The notes below the pieces were generated by a model that did no database searches, was not told where the DNA came from, and saw only the letters and a list, made by a program, of their open reading frames with translations. DNA of 64,000 nt from Lentzea albida (GTDB taxonomy: Bacteria; Actinomycetota; Actinomycetes; Mycobacteriales; Pseudonocardiaceae), in the NCBI RefSeq assembly GCF_900111005.1, contig NZ_FOFV01000008.1:124001-188000 (forward strand). The letters are read 5' to 3'. Of this stretch, positions 8,230 through 18,922 are shown in pieces. Made by a program: the position numbers and the translations under genes. Within the stretch, counting starts at the first letter, position 1. Every line of letters starts with the position of its first letter.

Positions 8230-8250
8230 GTTGAGCGGAACAGACTCAAC
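8230..8250. promoter_or_regulatory. HAIR element (HspR operator) upstream of clpB
   Basis: GTTGAGC-N7-ACTCAAC closely fits the HAIR consensus CTTGAGT-N7-ACTCAAG known for HspR in Streptomyces and mycobacteria, with the same 7-bp spacer. It lies 59-79 bp upstream of the clpB start, in the only intergenic gap before it. With hspR 8 kb upstream in the same window, HspR repression of clpB is the obvious inference. Confidence 0.85.
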
Positions 8251-8308
8251 TTTTCTGACGTTGTGCGGGATGATGGTCCATGCTGGAGGCTGACCACGAG
8301 GTGGAGGA

Positions 8309-10887
<2,579 letters not shown>

Positions 10888-10891
<4 letters not shown>

Positions 10892-11256
10892 CGTTCGTGA
10901 GGTTCCAGGCGGCCCTGCCGGATCGGCAGGGCCGCTTCCTCGGCGTCTTCTCCCTGGTGAACGGCCTGGCGCGGCGTGAACGGCTGACGCCGGAACAGCA
11001 CCTGTTCCGGCGTCTGAACAACGACTGGTACGACGCCAACTACACCGACCCGTCCACAGTGGATCCGTCCGTCTACCGGCGGCCGGACGCGGTGGCGTGG
11101 TTCCGGCCCACCTCGACGCACCTGCTCTCGCGGGTCACCGGCTACCTGGACCTGCTGGACGCGCACGGCGTCCCGTGGGTGCGGCTGGAGAGCGACGACC
11201 CCGGCCGGGTCGTCTACGAGGACGCCGACCAGGTCGTCGTGGTGCCGCACCCGTAG
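10888..11256 (+). CDS. Conserved hypothetical protein coupled to clpB
   Basis: 122 aa, soluble; GTG start overlaps the clpB stop (GTGA), so it is probably co-translated. The sequence [28 protein letters not shown] continues to a Tyr/Asp-rich middle ([22 protein letters not shown]) and ends in acidic/Val residues. It resembles uncharacterised short proteins seen in actinomycetes; I do not recognise a named domain. The same frame runs open upstream inside clpB, but that part is antiphase shadow. HspR control through read-through from clpB is likely (inference). The following 161 bp (11257-11417) hold only the promoter of the next gene. Confidence 0.7.
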
Positions 11257-11405
11257 TCGGCGGATCCCGAGCAGCTGGTCGGGCGTGCGAGCGACGGCCT
11301 GCAGCGGCGAGATCCGCCGCGCGGCGTCGGCCCTCTTGACCTGAGGAAAGGCACGTCCCGGTCACGACGCGCGGAAGTGATCTTCGTTCCACGCCTCCGA
11401 CCCAC

Positions 11406-11411
11406 TAGGCT
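11406..11411 (+). promoter_or_regulatory. -10 box of the 11418 gene (leaderless)
   Basis: TAGGCT ends 6 nt before the GTG at 11418, so the transcript likely begins at the start codon. Motif evidence only. Confidence 0.5.
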
Positions 11412-11417
11412 TCCCCT

Positions 11418-12155
11418 GTGGGCATACCGGCGTGGGTCTGGTTCACCGTCGCCGCGGTGGCGGGCGTGGCGGGGTTCGCCCTGCTCGCGACCGACCGGGC
11501 GCAACGAACCGCGCGTAATCGTGAACGGCGCCGTTGGGCTGCCCTGCGCGGCTGGCAGTTCGAGGAGACAGACCACGTGCTGCCGACCCGGTGGGAAGCC
11601 GGGGCCATCGCGTACTACGGCACGGGGCTCGCCCGTGACGTCGTCGCGGGCTCCACCTTCACCGCGGACGGCCGCAGGCAGGTCTACGTCCTCGACCACG
11701 AGACCGGCGGCAAGGTGAACTCCGTGCTCGTCGGCGTGCGCTGCCGCCGGGCGTTGTCGGTGGTGATCGAGCTGTGGCTGTCGACCGTGCCGTTCCAGCG
11801 CGACAACGACAAGATGCCGATGCCCGACCTGCTCGGGCCGGTCGGGTCGCGGTACGCGTTCGTCACGGACGTGCCGGCCGCTCGCAAGGTCATCACGCCG
11901 GACCTGATCGACGCCGCCGAGGAGATCGGTGGCGACGTCACGGTCGTCTGGATGGAGAACGACTGGGTGCTGGCCGCCGCGCCGCCCAACTCGTCGCCCG
12001 CGCGCCTCGAACGGCTGCTGCGCGACGTCGGTGAGCTCGCGGACGTCATCGACCCGTTCGACCCGGACCCCTCCGAGCGCGAGGACGAGCCGGTGGCCGA
12101 GGAGGACGAGGGCGGCGAGGTCTACCGCCCGTCGTTCGGCCGCAAGCAGCCCTGA
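11418..12155 (+). CDS. Membrane-anchored hypothetical protein
   Basis: 245 aa with a single N-terminal membrane helix (residues 4-23, [19 protein letters not shown]) followed by a basic stretch ([13 protein letters not shown]) indicating the C-terminal bulk is cytoplasmic. The soluble part has no motif I recognise; it ends with an acidic tail ([19 protein letters not shown]). GTG 11418 sits 6 nt after a -10 box. No operon partner on the same promoter is obvious; the next gene has its own -10 box. Confidence 0.7.
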   Translation: MGIPAWVWFTVAAVAGVAGFALLATDRAQRTARNRERRRWAALRGWQFEETDHVLPTRWEAGAIAYYGTGLARDVVAGSTFTADGRRQVYVLDHETGGKVNSVLVGVRCRRALSVVIELWLSTVPFQRDNDKMPMPDLLGPVGSRYAFVTDVPAARKVITPDLIDAAEEIGGDVTVVWMENDWVLAAAPPNSSPARLERLLRDVGELADVIDPFDPDPSEREDEPVAEEDEGGEVYRPSFGRKQP

Positions 12156-12187
12156 CCGACCCCTAACGGCCGCAGTCGCTTTCCGGT

Positions 12188-12193
12188 TACCGT
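12188..12193 (+). promoter_or_regulatory. -10 box of the SDR gene (leaderless)
   Basis: TACCGT ends 5 nt before the ATG at 12199 and supports that start over longer in-frame alternatives. Motif evidence only. Confidence 0.45.
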
Positions 12194-12198
12194 GCGGT

Positions 12199-12972
12199 AT
12201 GCCAACCGCACTGGTGACCGGATCGACCGTCGGGATCGGGGCCGCCTTCGCCCGCAGGCTCGCGGCGGAGGGGTATGACCTCGTGCTGGTCGCGCGCAAC
12301 GCGCCCGCACTCGAGGAACTCGCGAAGAAGCTGCACGACCGCCACGGCGTAAACGTGGACGTCCTGCCCGCCGACCTGAGCGTCCACGAGGAGCGCCTCA
12401 AGGTCGAGGAGCGGCTGGCCGGCCAGGCCGTCGACCTGCTGGTCAACAACGCGGGCTTCGCGAACACCGGTGAGTTCTTCGACGCGGACGTCGAGAAGCT
12501 GCAGGCCCAGCTCGACGTCAACGTCGCCACGGTGCTGCGCCTGACCAGGGCCGCGCTGCCGGCGATGATCGCGCGCGGCAAGGGTGACGTGGTCAACGTG
12601 TCCAGCGTCGCGAGCTTCCTGCCCGGCCGCGGCACCAGCTACAGCGCCGACAAGGCGTGGGTGACGGCGTTCTCCGAGGGCATGGCCCTGGCGACCCAGG
12701 GCACCGGCGTGCGGGTCATGGCGCTGGCCCCCGGTTTCGTGCGGACCGAGTTCCACAAGCGCGCGCAGATCGACATGTCGAAGACGCCGAACTGGCTCTA
12801 CGTCGACGCGGACAGGCTGGTCCACGACGGCCTGCGCGACCTGCGCCGCGGCAAGCCGCTGTCGATCCCGGGCGCGCAGTACAAGGCGATCGTGACGATC
12901 GCGGGGCTGCTGCCGAGGTCGCTCGTGCGCAGGATGGCGTCGCGGTTCGCGGGTGGCCGTGGGCGCACCTGA
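12199..12972 (+). CDS. Short-chain dehydrogenase/reductase
   Basis: 257-aa classical SDR. Cofactor motif [14 protein letters not shown] (TGxxxGIG) at residues 6-19, structural NNAG motif (LLVNNAGFA), catalytic Ser in VNVSSVASF and catalytic Tyr/Lys in SYSADKAW near 148/152, then PGFVRTEFH. The C-terminus ([17 protein letters not shown]) could be membrane-associated as in DltE-like members. Substrate unknown. It precedes pyrE by 25 bp but the latter probably has its own promoter. Confidence 0.87.
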   Translation: MPTALVTGSTVGIGAAFARRLAAEGYDLVLVARNAPALEELAKKLHDRHGVNVDVLPADLSVHEERLKVEERLAGQAVDLLVNNAGFANTGEFFDADVEKLQAQLDVNVATVLRLTRAALPAMIARGKGDVVNVSSVASFLPGRGTSYSADKAWVTAFSEGMALATQGTGVRVMALAPGFVRTEFHKRAQIDMSKTPNWLYVDADRLVHDGLRDLRRGKPLSIPGAQYKAIVTIAGLLPRSLVRRMASRFAGGRGRT

Positions 12973-12997
12973 CCGGGGTGTGCGAGGCTAGCGACCC

Positions 12998-13564
12998 GTG
13001 CGAACTGAAGTGGTCTTGGACGCGAACGCGAAGTCGGAACTCGCCCGTCTGGTGAGCGAATTGGCCGTGGTGCACGGCAAGGTGACCCTGTCGAGCGGCA
13101 AGGAAGCCGACTACTACGTCGACCTGCGGCGGGCGACGCTGCACCACGCGGCGGCCCCGTTGATCGGCAAGCTGCTGCGGCAGCTCACGTCCGACTGGGA
13201 CTTCGTCGCGGTCGGCGGTCTCACGCTCGGCGCGGACCCCGTGGCCTACGCGATGATGCACTCCGCCGCGGCCGACGGTGACGTGCTCGACGCGTTCGTC
13301 GTGCGCAAGGCGAACAAGGCCCACGGCATGCAGCGGCAGATCGAGGGCATCGACGTGCGCGGTCAGCGCGTGCTCGCGGTCGAGGACACCTCCACCACGG
13401 GCGGTTCGGTGCTCACGGCCGTCACGGCGCTGCGCGAGCACGGGGCCGACGTGATCGGCGTGGCCACGGTCGTCGACCGGGGCACGGGCGCCAAGGAGGC
13501 CATCGAGGCCGAGGGCCTGCAGTACCGCTACCTGCTCGACCTGGACGACCTCGGGCTCGCCTGA
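12998..13564 (+). CDS. pyrE: Orotate phosphoribosyltransferase
   Basis: 188 aa; converts orotate and PRPP to OMP in de novo pyrimidine synthesis. The type I PRTase PRPP loop is VLAVEDTSTTGGSVLTA (acidic pair ED then TTGGS); upstream are the substrate segments LSSGKEADYYVDLRR and VGGLTLGADPVA. Length is standard for actinobacterial PyrE. GTG start at 12998. It is isolated from other pyr genes, as is usual for pyrE in actinomycetes. Confidence 0.95.
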   Translation: MRTEVVLDANAKSELARLVSELAVVHGKVTLSSGKEADYYVDLRRATLHHAAAPLIGKLLRQLTSDWDFVAVGGLTLGADPVAYAMMHSAAADGDVLDAFVVRKANKAHGMQRQIEGIDVRGQRVLAVEDTSTTGGSVLTAVTALREHGADVIGVATVVDRGTGAKEAIEAEGLQYRYLLDLDDLGLA

Positions 13565-13614
13565 GGTTTTGTCGAGAGCGCTTCGAGCCACCCCGTCCTA
13601 GTCTGGAGGACGGG

Positions 13615-13992
13615 GTGGTGCGAATGGCTGGAGTGCTCGCCGAAGCGGTCATGCTGCTGCACTTCGCGGTGCTGGCGTTCCTGCTCGTGGGTGGGTTCCT
13701 CGCCTGGCGGTGGCGCTGGGTGATCTACCCGCACCTCGCGCTGGGCGCCTGGGCCGTGCTGAGCGTCGTCACACCGACTGTGTGCCCGATCACGGTGTGG
13801 GAGAACGACTTCCGCGCCATGGCCGGCATGCCGGTGCTCGAGACCGGGTTCATCGACCACTACATCGACGGCGTCTGGTACCCGGAGAGCGCGTCGATGC
13901 TGGTCCAGCTGGTGCTGGGGACGATCGTGATCGTCTCGTGGATCGGCTTCTATGCTGGCCACCGTGCTGCTCGAAGGCTTTCACGCTGTTAA
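13615..13992 (+). CDS. DUF2784-family membrane protein
   Basis: 125 aa with about three or four membrane helices (LLHFAVLAFLLVGGFLAW, VIYPHLALGAWAVLSVV, LVQLVLGTIVIVSWIGFYAG) and the family's conserved CPITVWENDFR and FIDHYIDGVWYP segments. Function of the family is unknown. GTG 13615 or ATG 13624 could be the start; TAGTCT (13600-13605) precedes GTG 13615 by about 9 nt, supporting it. The 3' end overlaps the SpoU methyltransferase by 41 bp in another frame. Confidence 0.8.
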   Translation: MVRMAGVLAEAVMLLHFAVLAFLLVGGFLAWRWRWVIYPHLALGAWAVLSVVTPTVCPITVWENDFRAMAGMPVLETGFIDHYIDGVWYPESASMLVQLVLGTIVIVSWIGFYAGHRAARRLSRC

Positions 13993-14629
13993 GCACGCGC
14001 TGCGCTTCGGCGCCGACGTGCACCCGTTGATCACCACGGATCTCGCCGCCGCGGTCAGCCTCGCCGAGACGCACGCGCCCGACCTGGTCGAGCGGTTCGG
14101 AACCGCCACCGAGGTCGACCAGAACCACTTCAAGCTGCGGGTGGGTCGCACGCACCCGACGGGCGTGGCCGGGTTCGCGGAGCAGCCCGACCTGCCGTTC
14201 GACCGGAACGCGCCGGTCGTCCTGCTCGACAACCCCCGCAACCTCGGCAACTTCGGTGCCGCCATCCGGGTGGCCGCCGGCCTCGACGCGGGGGGCGTGA
14301 TCTCCACCGGTGACGTGGACCCGTGGCACCCGAACGTGCTGCGCGGATCCGCCGGACTGCACTTCGCGTTGCCCGTCGCGAGGGTCACGAACCTCGACTT
14401 CGCGGGTGAGCTCATCGCGTTCGACGCGGACGGTGACCTGCTGAAAGGCCCGATCCCGGACGACGCCGTGCTCGCGTTCGGCTCGGAACGCCACGGCATC
14501 TCCGACGAGGTGCGCGCGAAGGCGTCCCGGATCGTCCGGTTGCCCATGCGGGAGAGGGTCAGCAGTTACAACCTGACAACTTCTGTCGCCATGGGCCTGT
14601 ACCACTGGGCGATTCACCGAGCTTCTTGA
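13952..14629 (+). CDS. SpoU/TrmH-family RNA 2'-O-methyltransferase
   Basis: 225-aa SPOUT methyltransferase using SAM to methylate ribose in rRNA or tRNA. All three SpoU motifs are visible: motif 1 NPRNLGNFGAAIRVAA, motif 2 VLAFGSERHGIS, motif 3 LPMRERVSSYNLTTSVAMGLY. The N-terminal part is a short substrate-binding extension. Target nucleotide unknown. The ATG lies inside the end of the DUF2784 gene, so the two probably share a transcript. Confidence 0.88.
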   Translation: MLATVLLEGFHAVKHALRFGADVHPLITTDLAAAVSLAETHAPDLVERFGTATEVDQNHFKLRVGRTHPTGVAGFAEQPDLPFDRNAPVVLLDNPRNLGNFGAAIRVAAGLDAGGVISTGDVDPWHPNVLRGSAGLHFALPVARVTNLDFAGELIAFDADGDLLKGPIPDDAVLAFGSERHGISDEVRAKASRIVRLPMRERVSSYNLTTSVAMGLYHWAIHRAS

Positions 14630-14654
14630 CCGGTCAAGCACGCACCATGATCTG

Positions 14655-15752
14655 GTGGCGATCGCGAAACTGCTGGCGGCGCGCGCGGGCGTCGCCGAGC
14701 GCGCGGTGTACTCGAGGCACCTGCGGCGGGTCTGGGGTGTGCCGGGCACGTTGCTCGGGGCGAGGGCGTGGCCCCCGCTCTTCAAGGACAAGATCCACAC
14801 GAGCTTCAACTACTGGTGGCAGGCGCACCTGCTGGACTGCCTGGTCGACGGCTACCTGCGCTCGCCCAACGAGCTGCGCAAGGCCGCGATCACCAAGGTC
14901 GTGCGCGGCATCCGGGTCCGCAACGTCCTGGGCTGGACCAACGACTTCTACGACGACGTCGCCTGGCTCGGCCTCGCCCTGCAACGCGCCCAGAACGACG
15001 TCGGCATCGCGAAGCCCAAGGCGCTGAACGCGATCGCGGAACGGTTGCGCGACGGCTGGACCGACCACGCCGGCGGCGGCATCTGGTGGAAGCGGGGCGA
15101 CGACTTCAAGAACGTCCCCGCGAACGGCCCGGCCGCGATCTTCCTGGCCCGCCAGAACGAACGGACCGACCTCGCGCGCGCACGGTCCATCGTGGACTGG
15201 GTCGAGGAGCACCTCATCGACCCCGGCAGCGGTCTCGCGTGGGACGGCCTGCACGTCCACCCCAACGGTGAGATCCGCGAGTACGAGAAGAACATCTACA
15301 CGTACTGCCAAGGGGTTCTCATCGGCGCGTGCGTCGAGCTCGCGAAGCACGGCCAGCAGGACAAGTGGCTCGACAAGGCCGCGCGCACGATCACGGCCGT
15401 GCACGACGACCTCGCCACCAACGGCGTGATCAAGGGCCAGGGCGGCGGCGACGGAGGCCTGTTCGCCGGGATCCTGACCCGCTACCTCGCCCAGGCCGCG
15501 CTGGTCATCCCGGACCTCGACCCCACCAGGGCCGTGACGGCGGACCTCGCCAGAGAACTCGTGGTGCAGTCGGCGGAGGCCGCGTGGACGAACCGGGTGA
15601 TGGCCGTCAGCGGACCGCTCTTCGGTCCGGAGTGGACGGTTCCGGCCGACGAGGGCGAGGGCCGCGACCTGTCCGTCCAGCTCGGTGGCTGGATGTGCCT
15701 GGAGGCGGCCGCCCTGCTCGAACGGAACGGGCTCGACGTCTCTACTGCCTGA
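14655..15752 (+). CDS. Glycoside hydrolase family 76-like protein
   Basis: 365 aa, (alpha/alpha)6-barrel family whose members are endo-alpha-1,6-mannanases. The paired catalytic aspartates are suggested by WTNDFYDDVAWLGLAL, with HTSFNYWWQAHLLDC upstream and GIWWKRGDDFKNVPANGPAAIFLAR downstream. No signal peptide is visible with this GTG start, unlike typical secreted GH76 enzymes, so it may be cytoplasmic or the start mis-set. Its stop overlaps the convergent isomerase by 11 bp (CTACTGCCTGA). Confidence 0.8.
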   Translation: MAIAKLLAARAGVAERAVYSRHLRRVWGVPGTLLGARAWPPLFKDKIHTSFNYWWQAHLLDCLVDGYLRSPNELRKAAITKVVRGIRVRNVLGWTNDFYDDVAWLGLALQRAQNDVGIAKPKALNAIAERLRDGWTDHAGGGIWWKRGDDFKNVPANGPAAIFLARQNERTDLARARSIVDWVEEHLIDPGSGLAWDGLHVHPNGEIREYEKNIYTYCQGVLIGACVELAKHGQQDKWLDKAARTITAVHDDLATNGVIKGQGGGDGGLFAGILTRYLAQAALVIPDLDPTRAVTADLARELVVQSAEAAWTNRVMAVSGPLFGPEWTVPADEGEGRDLSVQLGGWMCLEAAALLERNGLDVSTA

Positions 15753-16473
15753 GCCAGCCCAGCAGCGTCTTCGCGTCCTCGCGGAACCGCTCCGGCGAGT
15801 CGTCGAGGACGAACTCCAGCAGCACGTTGCGGTCGATGCCGTCGCGCCCCAGCTCCGTCAGCACCGGCTTCCACAGGTCGCGGCGCCCGGCGAGCGGGAG
15901 ACGGTCCTGGAAGCCACCGGGACCCCACGAGAAGACGTGGGCCGTCACCGGTTCCACCGTGCGCACCTCGTGCACGGCGGAGAACACGTCCTGACCGCCG
16001 ACGGGCTGCCAGTACGACACCACGCCGTCGACCTCGTCGAGCAGTTGCACCGTCGAGTCGAGCGTGTCCGTCAGCGTGTTCTGGTGGTACTCCAGGGCGA
16101 TCTTCGTGCCCATCGCCTCGGCGTGTTCGACGGCGTGCTGCAACGCCTCGACGACCGGCGCGCGGTCGGGGCACTCCTCCGAGCCGGTCCTGCCCGCCCA
16201 GACCCGCACGTACGGCGCGTCCAGTTCGGCCGCCGTCTCCAGGACCGGTGCCAGCTCCGCCCGGTCGGACACGCCCGCGCGGTAGTACGACCCGTACGCG
16301 GCCACCTTCAGCCCCGTGTCCAGCGCCTTGCGCGCCGCGGCGAAGTCGCCGGGCGGCACGTGCACGTCGCCGCCCCACTCGACGGCCTGCAGCCCGCACT
16401 CCGTCGCGAGCTCACCGATCTCGGAGACCGTGAGCTGCCGGAACGTCACCGAGACGAGCCCGGGGATCAGCAT
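15742..16473 (-). CDS. Sugar phosphate isomerase/epimerase (AP-endonuclease-2-like TIM barrel)
   Basis: 243 aa in a xylose-isomerase-like TIM barrel: SVTFRQLTVSEIGELATECGLQAVEWGGDVHV at the start, metal-site Glu in KIALEYHQNT, and HVFSW plus VLLEFVLDDSPE toward the end. These enzymes isomerise or epimerise free sugars, keto-acids or inositols. The ATG at 16471-16473 overlaps the LacI stop by 7 bp (ATGCTGA on the minus strand), so regulator and enzyme are translationally coupled. With the divergent PfkB and P-loop kinases it forms a small sugar-use cassette; the sugar is unknown. Confidence 0.8.
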   Translation of the reverse strand: MLIPGLVSVTFRQLTVSEIGELATECGLQAVEWGGDVHVPPGDFAAARKALDTGLKVAAYGSYYRAGVSDRAELAPVLETAAELDAPYVRVWAGRTGSEECPDRAPVVEALQHAVEHAEAMGTKIALEYHQNTLTDTLDSTVQLLDEVDGVVSYWQPVGGQDVFSAVHEVRTVEPVTAHVFSWGPGGFQDRLPLAGRRDLWKPVLTELGRDGIDRNVLLEFVLDDSPERFREDAKTLLGWLRQ

Positions 16474-17441
16474 CCGCAGGACTGCCGGTGCATCAGGGAG
16501 GGCGCGAGCCGGATCGTCTCCGGGGGCCTCTCCGGGTCGGCGATGCGGGAGAGCAGCAGTTTCACCGCGGTCCGTCCGATCTCCTCGACGGGCTGGGCCA
16601 GGGTCGTGAGCGGCGGTTCGATCAACGTCGCCCACTCGACCTCGTCGTAGGCGACGACCGCGAGGTCCGTGCCGAGCTTGAGGCCGCGGGCGCGCATCTC
16701 GTGCAGCATGCCGACGGTGACGAGATGGTCCGCGGCGACGACGGCCGTGGCCGGGTCCTCCTGGTCGAGCAGCGGCGCGAGCCAGCCGCTCTGCGAGACC
16801 AGCGCCTCGTCCCACTTCAGGCCCGCGCGGCCGAGACCGAGGCGGTAGCCGAGGATCCGCTCCTCGGTCGTCGCCACGCCCGCCTTGCCGCAGACGATGC
16901 CGATCCGCCGGTGACCCAGTTCCGCGAGGTGCCTGACCAGCCCGGACGTGGCCTGGACGTTCTCCGGCCCGACCTGGTCGATGTCCTTCGCGACGGTCAG
17001 CCGGTCGACCAGCACCGTCGGGATGTTGAGCCTCTTGAGCTCCGGCAGCACGAGGCTCCCGCCGCCGGCCGAGGGTGTGAGCAGCAACCCGTCGACTCTT
17101 CGCGACCGCAGCATTCGAACGGCGGCCTGCTCGGACTCGGGGGTGTCCCTCGTGTCGATCAGCACGAGCGAGTAGCCGCTTCGGGTCGCTTCCGACTCGA
17201 TGGCGGCGATCAGCTCGGCGAAATACGGGTGCGAGACCAGTGACACGGCCAGGCCCAGCGACTTCGTGCCGCCCATGACCAGCGAACGCGCGATGGCGTC
17301 CCCCGTGTACCCGGTCTCGTCGATCGCCTTCTGGACGCGCTCGCGCGTGTCCCCTGCGACCGGCCTCGTCTCGTTGATCACGTGTGACACCGTGGTGATG
17401 GAGACCCCCGCGAGAGCCGCGACATCCCGCATGGTGACCAT
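16467..17441 (-). CDS. LacI-family transcriptional regulator
   Basis: 324 aa. N-terminal LacI HTH (MRDVAALAGVSITTVSHVIN) with hinge (RERVQKAIDETGYTGDAIARSL), then a periplasmic-binding-protein-like sugar domain ending in VAYDEVEWATLIEPPLTTLAQP. Start ATG 17441 (MVTMRDV) or ATG 17432 (MRDV); both fit. Divergent from PfkB with only 34 bp between starts, so its operator probably overlaps both promoters. Coupled to the isomerase downstream. Likely a sugar-responsive repressor of the cassette 15742-18920. Confidence 0.9.
   Translation of the reverse strand: MVTMRDVAALAGVSITTVSHVINETRPVAGDTRERVQKAIDETGYTGDAIARSLVMGGTKSLGLAVSLVSHPYFAELIAAIESEATRSGYSLVLIDTRDTPESEQAAVRMLRSRRVDGLLLTPSAGGGSLVLPELKRLNIPTVLVDRLTVAKDIDQVGPENVQATSGLVRHLAELGHRRIGIVCGKAGVATTEERILGYRLGLGRAGLKWDEALVSQSGWLAPLLDQEDPATAVVAADHLVTVGMLHEMRARGLKLGTDLAVVAYDEVEWATLIEPPLTTLAQPVEEIGRTAVKLLLSRIADPERPPETIRLAPSLMHRQSCGC
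17431..17441. promoter_or_regulatory. Possible LacI operator half-symmetry
   Basis: ATGGTGACCAT is an 11-bp odd-centred palindrome lying across the start codon of the LacI gene and next to the promoter of the divergent kinase. LacI-family operators are often short palindromes at such positions, but part of the symmetry comes from coding sequence. Confidence 0.25.
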
Positions 17442-17475
17442 GACCAGGGACCATACCCGTTTGGAGGAAGCCCAG

Positions 17476-18321
17476 ATGGCAGCCGTGCTGTGTGTCGGGC
17501 TCACAACTCTCGACGTGACCCAACGGGTGAGCGACTTCCCGGAGCCCGGCCAGAAGGTCCGTTCGCTGGGCGCGGCCCTGTCGCCCGGTGGTCCCGCCGC
17601 CAACGCGGCCCGCGCCGTCGCCGCATTGGGTGGAAAGGCTGCGTTGCTCACCGCCCTGGGCGCCGACGCACTGGGTGATTTCGTGCGTGATTCCTTGGAC
17701 CCGGTCCAAGTGACCGCCGTTGCGGGGACGACGCCCGTGAGCATGGTCGTCGTCAGAGACGCTGATGGGGAGCGCACGGTCGTGTCCCGCAACGCTTCGG
17801 TCCCGGTGATCGCGCCCGATTTGACCGGACTTCTCGCCGCCGCGGACGTCGTGCTCTTGGACGGACACCACGAAGGCCTGGCCTTGCCCGTGGCCCAACG
17901 CGCAAAAGCTCTGGGATTGCCTGTGGTGCTCGACGCCGGGAGCTGGAAACCTGTCCTCGATCACCTGTTGCCGCTGGTGGACGTGGCCGCCTGCTCTTCC
18001 GGGTTCGAGCGGTCCGAGGCCGAGGTGCACTCCTACGGGGTGCCGCTGGTCATTCGCACGCACGGTGCGAAGCCGGTCACCTGGTCGCGGAACGGCTCGA
18101 CCGGCGAGTTGCCCGTGCCCGCGGCGGAGGTGGTGGACACGAACGGTGCCGGTGACGTCTGGCACGGCGCGTACGCCTACGCGCTGGCGTCAGGGGCGGA
18201 CCCGGTGCGATCCATCGGCTTCGCGACGGAGGCGGCCGCCGTTCGCGTCGGTGCGGTCGGGGACTGGGTTGAGGAGCTGGCGCGGTGGCAGGACAGCAGG
18301 TCAGGTTCGACGAGCTGCTAG
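17476..18321 (+). CDS. PfkB-family carbohydrate kinase
   Basis: 281-aa ribokinase/PfkB-family kinase that phosphorylates a sugar or nucleoside with ATP. N-terminal substrate motif LGAALSPGGPAANAARAVAALG and C-terminal anion-hole motif VVDTNGAGDVWHGAYAYAL with catalytic Asp (GAGD). GGAGGAAG at 17463-17470 precedes the ATG. Divergent from the LacI regulator and overlapping the next kinase by 37 bp, indicating one operon. Confidence 0.88.
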   Translation: MAAVLCVGLTTLDVTQRVSDFPEPGQKVRSLGAALSPGGPAANAARAVAALGGKAALLTALGADALGDFVRDSLDPVQVTAVAGTTPVSMVVVRDADGERTVVSRNASVPVIAPDLTGLLAAADVVLLDGHHEGLALPVAQRAKALGLPVVLDAGSWKPVLDHLLPLVDVAACSSGFERSEAEVHSYGVPLVIRTHGAKPVTWSRNGSTGELPVPAAEVVDTNGAGDVWHGAYAYALASGADPVRSIGFATEAAAVRVGAVGDWVEELARWQDSRSGSTSC

Positions 18322-18920
18322 AGCGGGCTCGGGTGCTCACCGATCAGGGTGAGCGCAAGATTCTCGGCATCGGCGGCGCGCCCGGTTCCGGCAAGTCGAC
18401 ACTCGCGCGGCGGCTCGTCGAGGCGCTCGACGGCCAGGCCGTGCTCGTCGAGATGGACGGGTTCCACCTCGCGCAGAGCGAGCTCGAACGGCTGCGGCTG
18501 GTCGAACGCAAGGGCGCGCCCGACACGTTCGACATCCCCGGCTACGTCGACCTGCTCGGCCGCATCAAGGCGTGCGGGCCGGACATGATCTACGCGCCGC
18601 AGTTCCGCCGCGAGATCGAGGAACCGATCGCGTGCGCCGTGCCGGTGCACCCGGACGTCCCGCTCGTCATCACCGAGGGCAACTACCTGCTGCTCAACTA
18701 CGACAAGTGGAAGCGCGTCCGGATCATCCTCGACGAGGCGTGGTTCCTGTTCATCGACGAGGACGTGCGCGTGCAACGCCTGATCGACCGCCATCTGCGG
18801 TACGGGCGCACGTTGTCCGAGGCGGAGGAGCGGGTGCTGCACGGCACCGACCACGTCAACGCGTTGATGGTGAACTCGTCGAAGGGCGCCGCCGACCTGC
18901 TGATCACCGAGGTCCTCTAG
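18285..18920 (+). CDS. P-loop nucleoside/sugar kinase (uridine kinase/PanK-like)
   Basis: 211 aa with Walker A GIGGAPGSGKSTLARRL (residues 28-44), substrate segment VEMDGFHLAQSELERL, LPVITEGNY-type motif (LVITEGNYLLL) and RHLRYGRT lid region. It belongs to the uridine kinase/pantothenate kinase-like group that includes YggC-type sugar kinases often found beside sugar catabolic genes. Overlap with PfkB suggests translational coupling and a role in the same pathway; substrate unknown. Confidence 0.82.
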   Translation: MAGQQVRFDELLERARVLTDQGERKILGIGGAPGSGKSTLARRLVEALDGQAVLVEMDGFHLAQSELERLRLVERKGAPDTFDIPGYVDLLGRIKACGPDMIYAPQFRREIEEPIACAVPVHPDVPLVITEGNYLLLNYDKWKRVRIILDEAWFLFIDEDVRVQRLIDRHLRYGRTLSEAEERVLHGTDHVNALMVNSSKGAADLLITEVL

Positions 18921-18922
18921 GC

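Noticed and set aside
17431..17441. Firm LacI operator
   Set aside because: The short palindrome overlaps start codons and may be coincidental; listed only with low confidence.
15742..18165. Very long open frame (about 800 codons) on the minus strand
   Set aside because: Only its last 243 codons are the isomerase; the rest is antisense or out-of-frame to LacI and PfkB and lacks any family motif.
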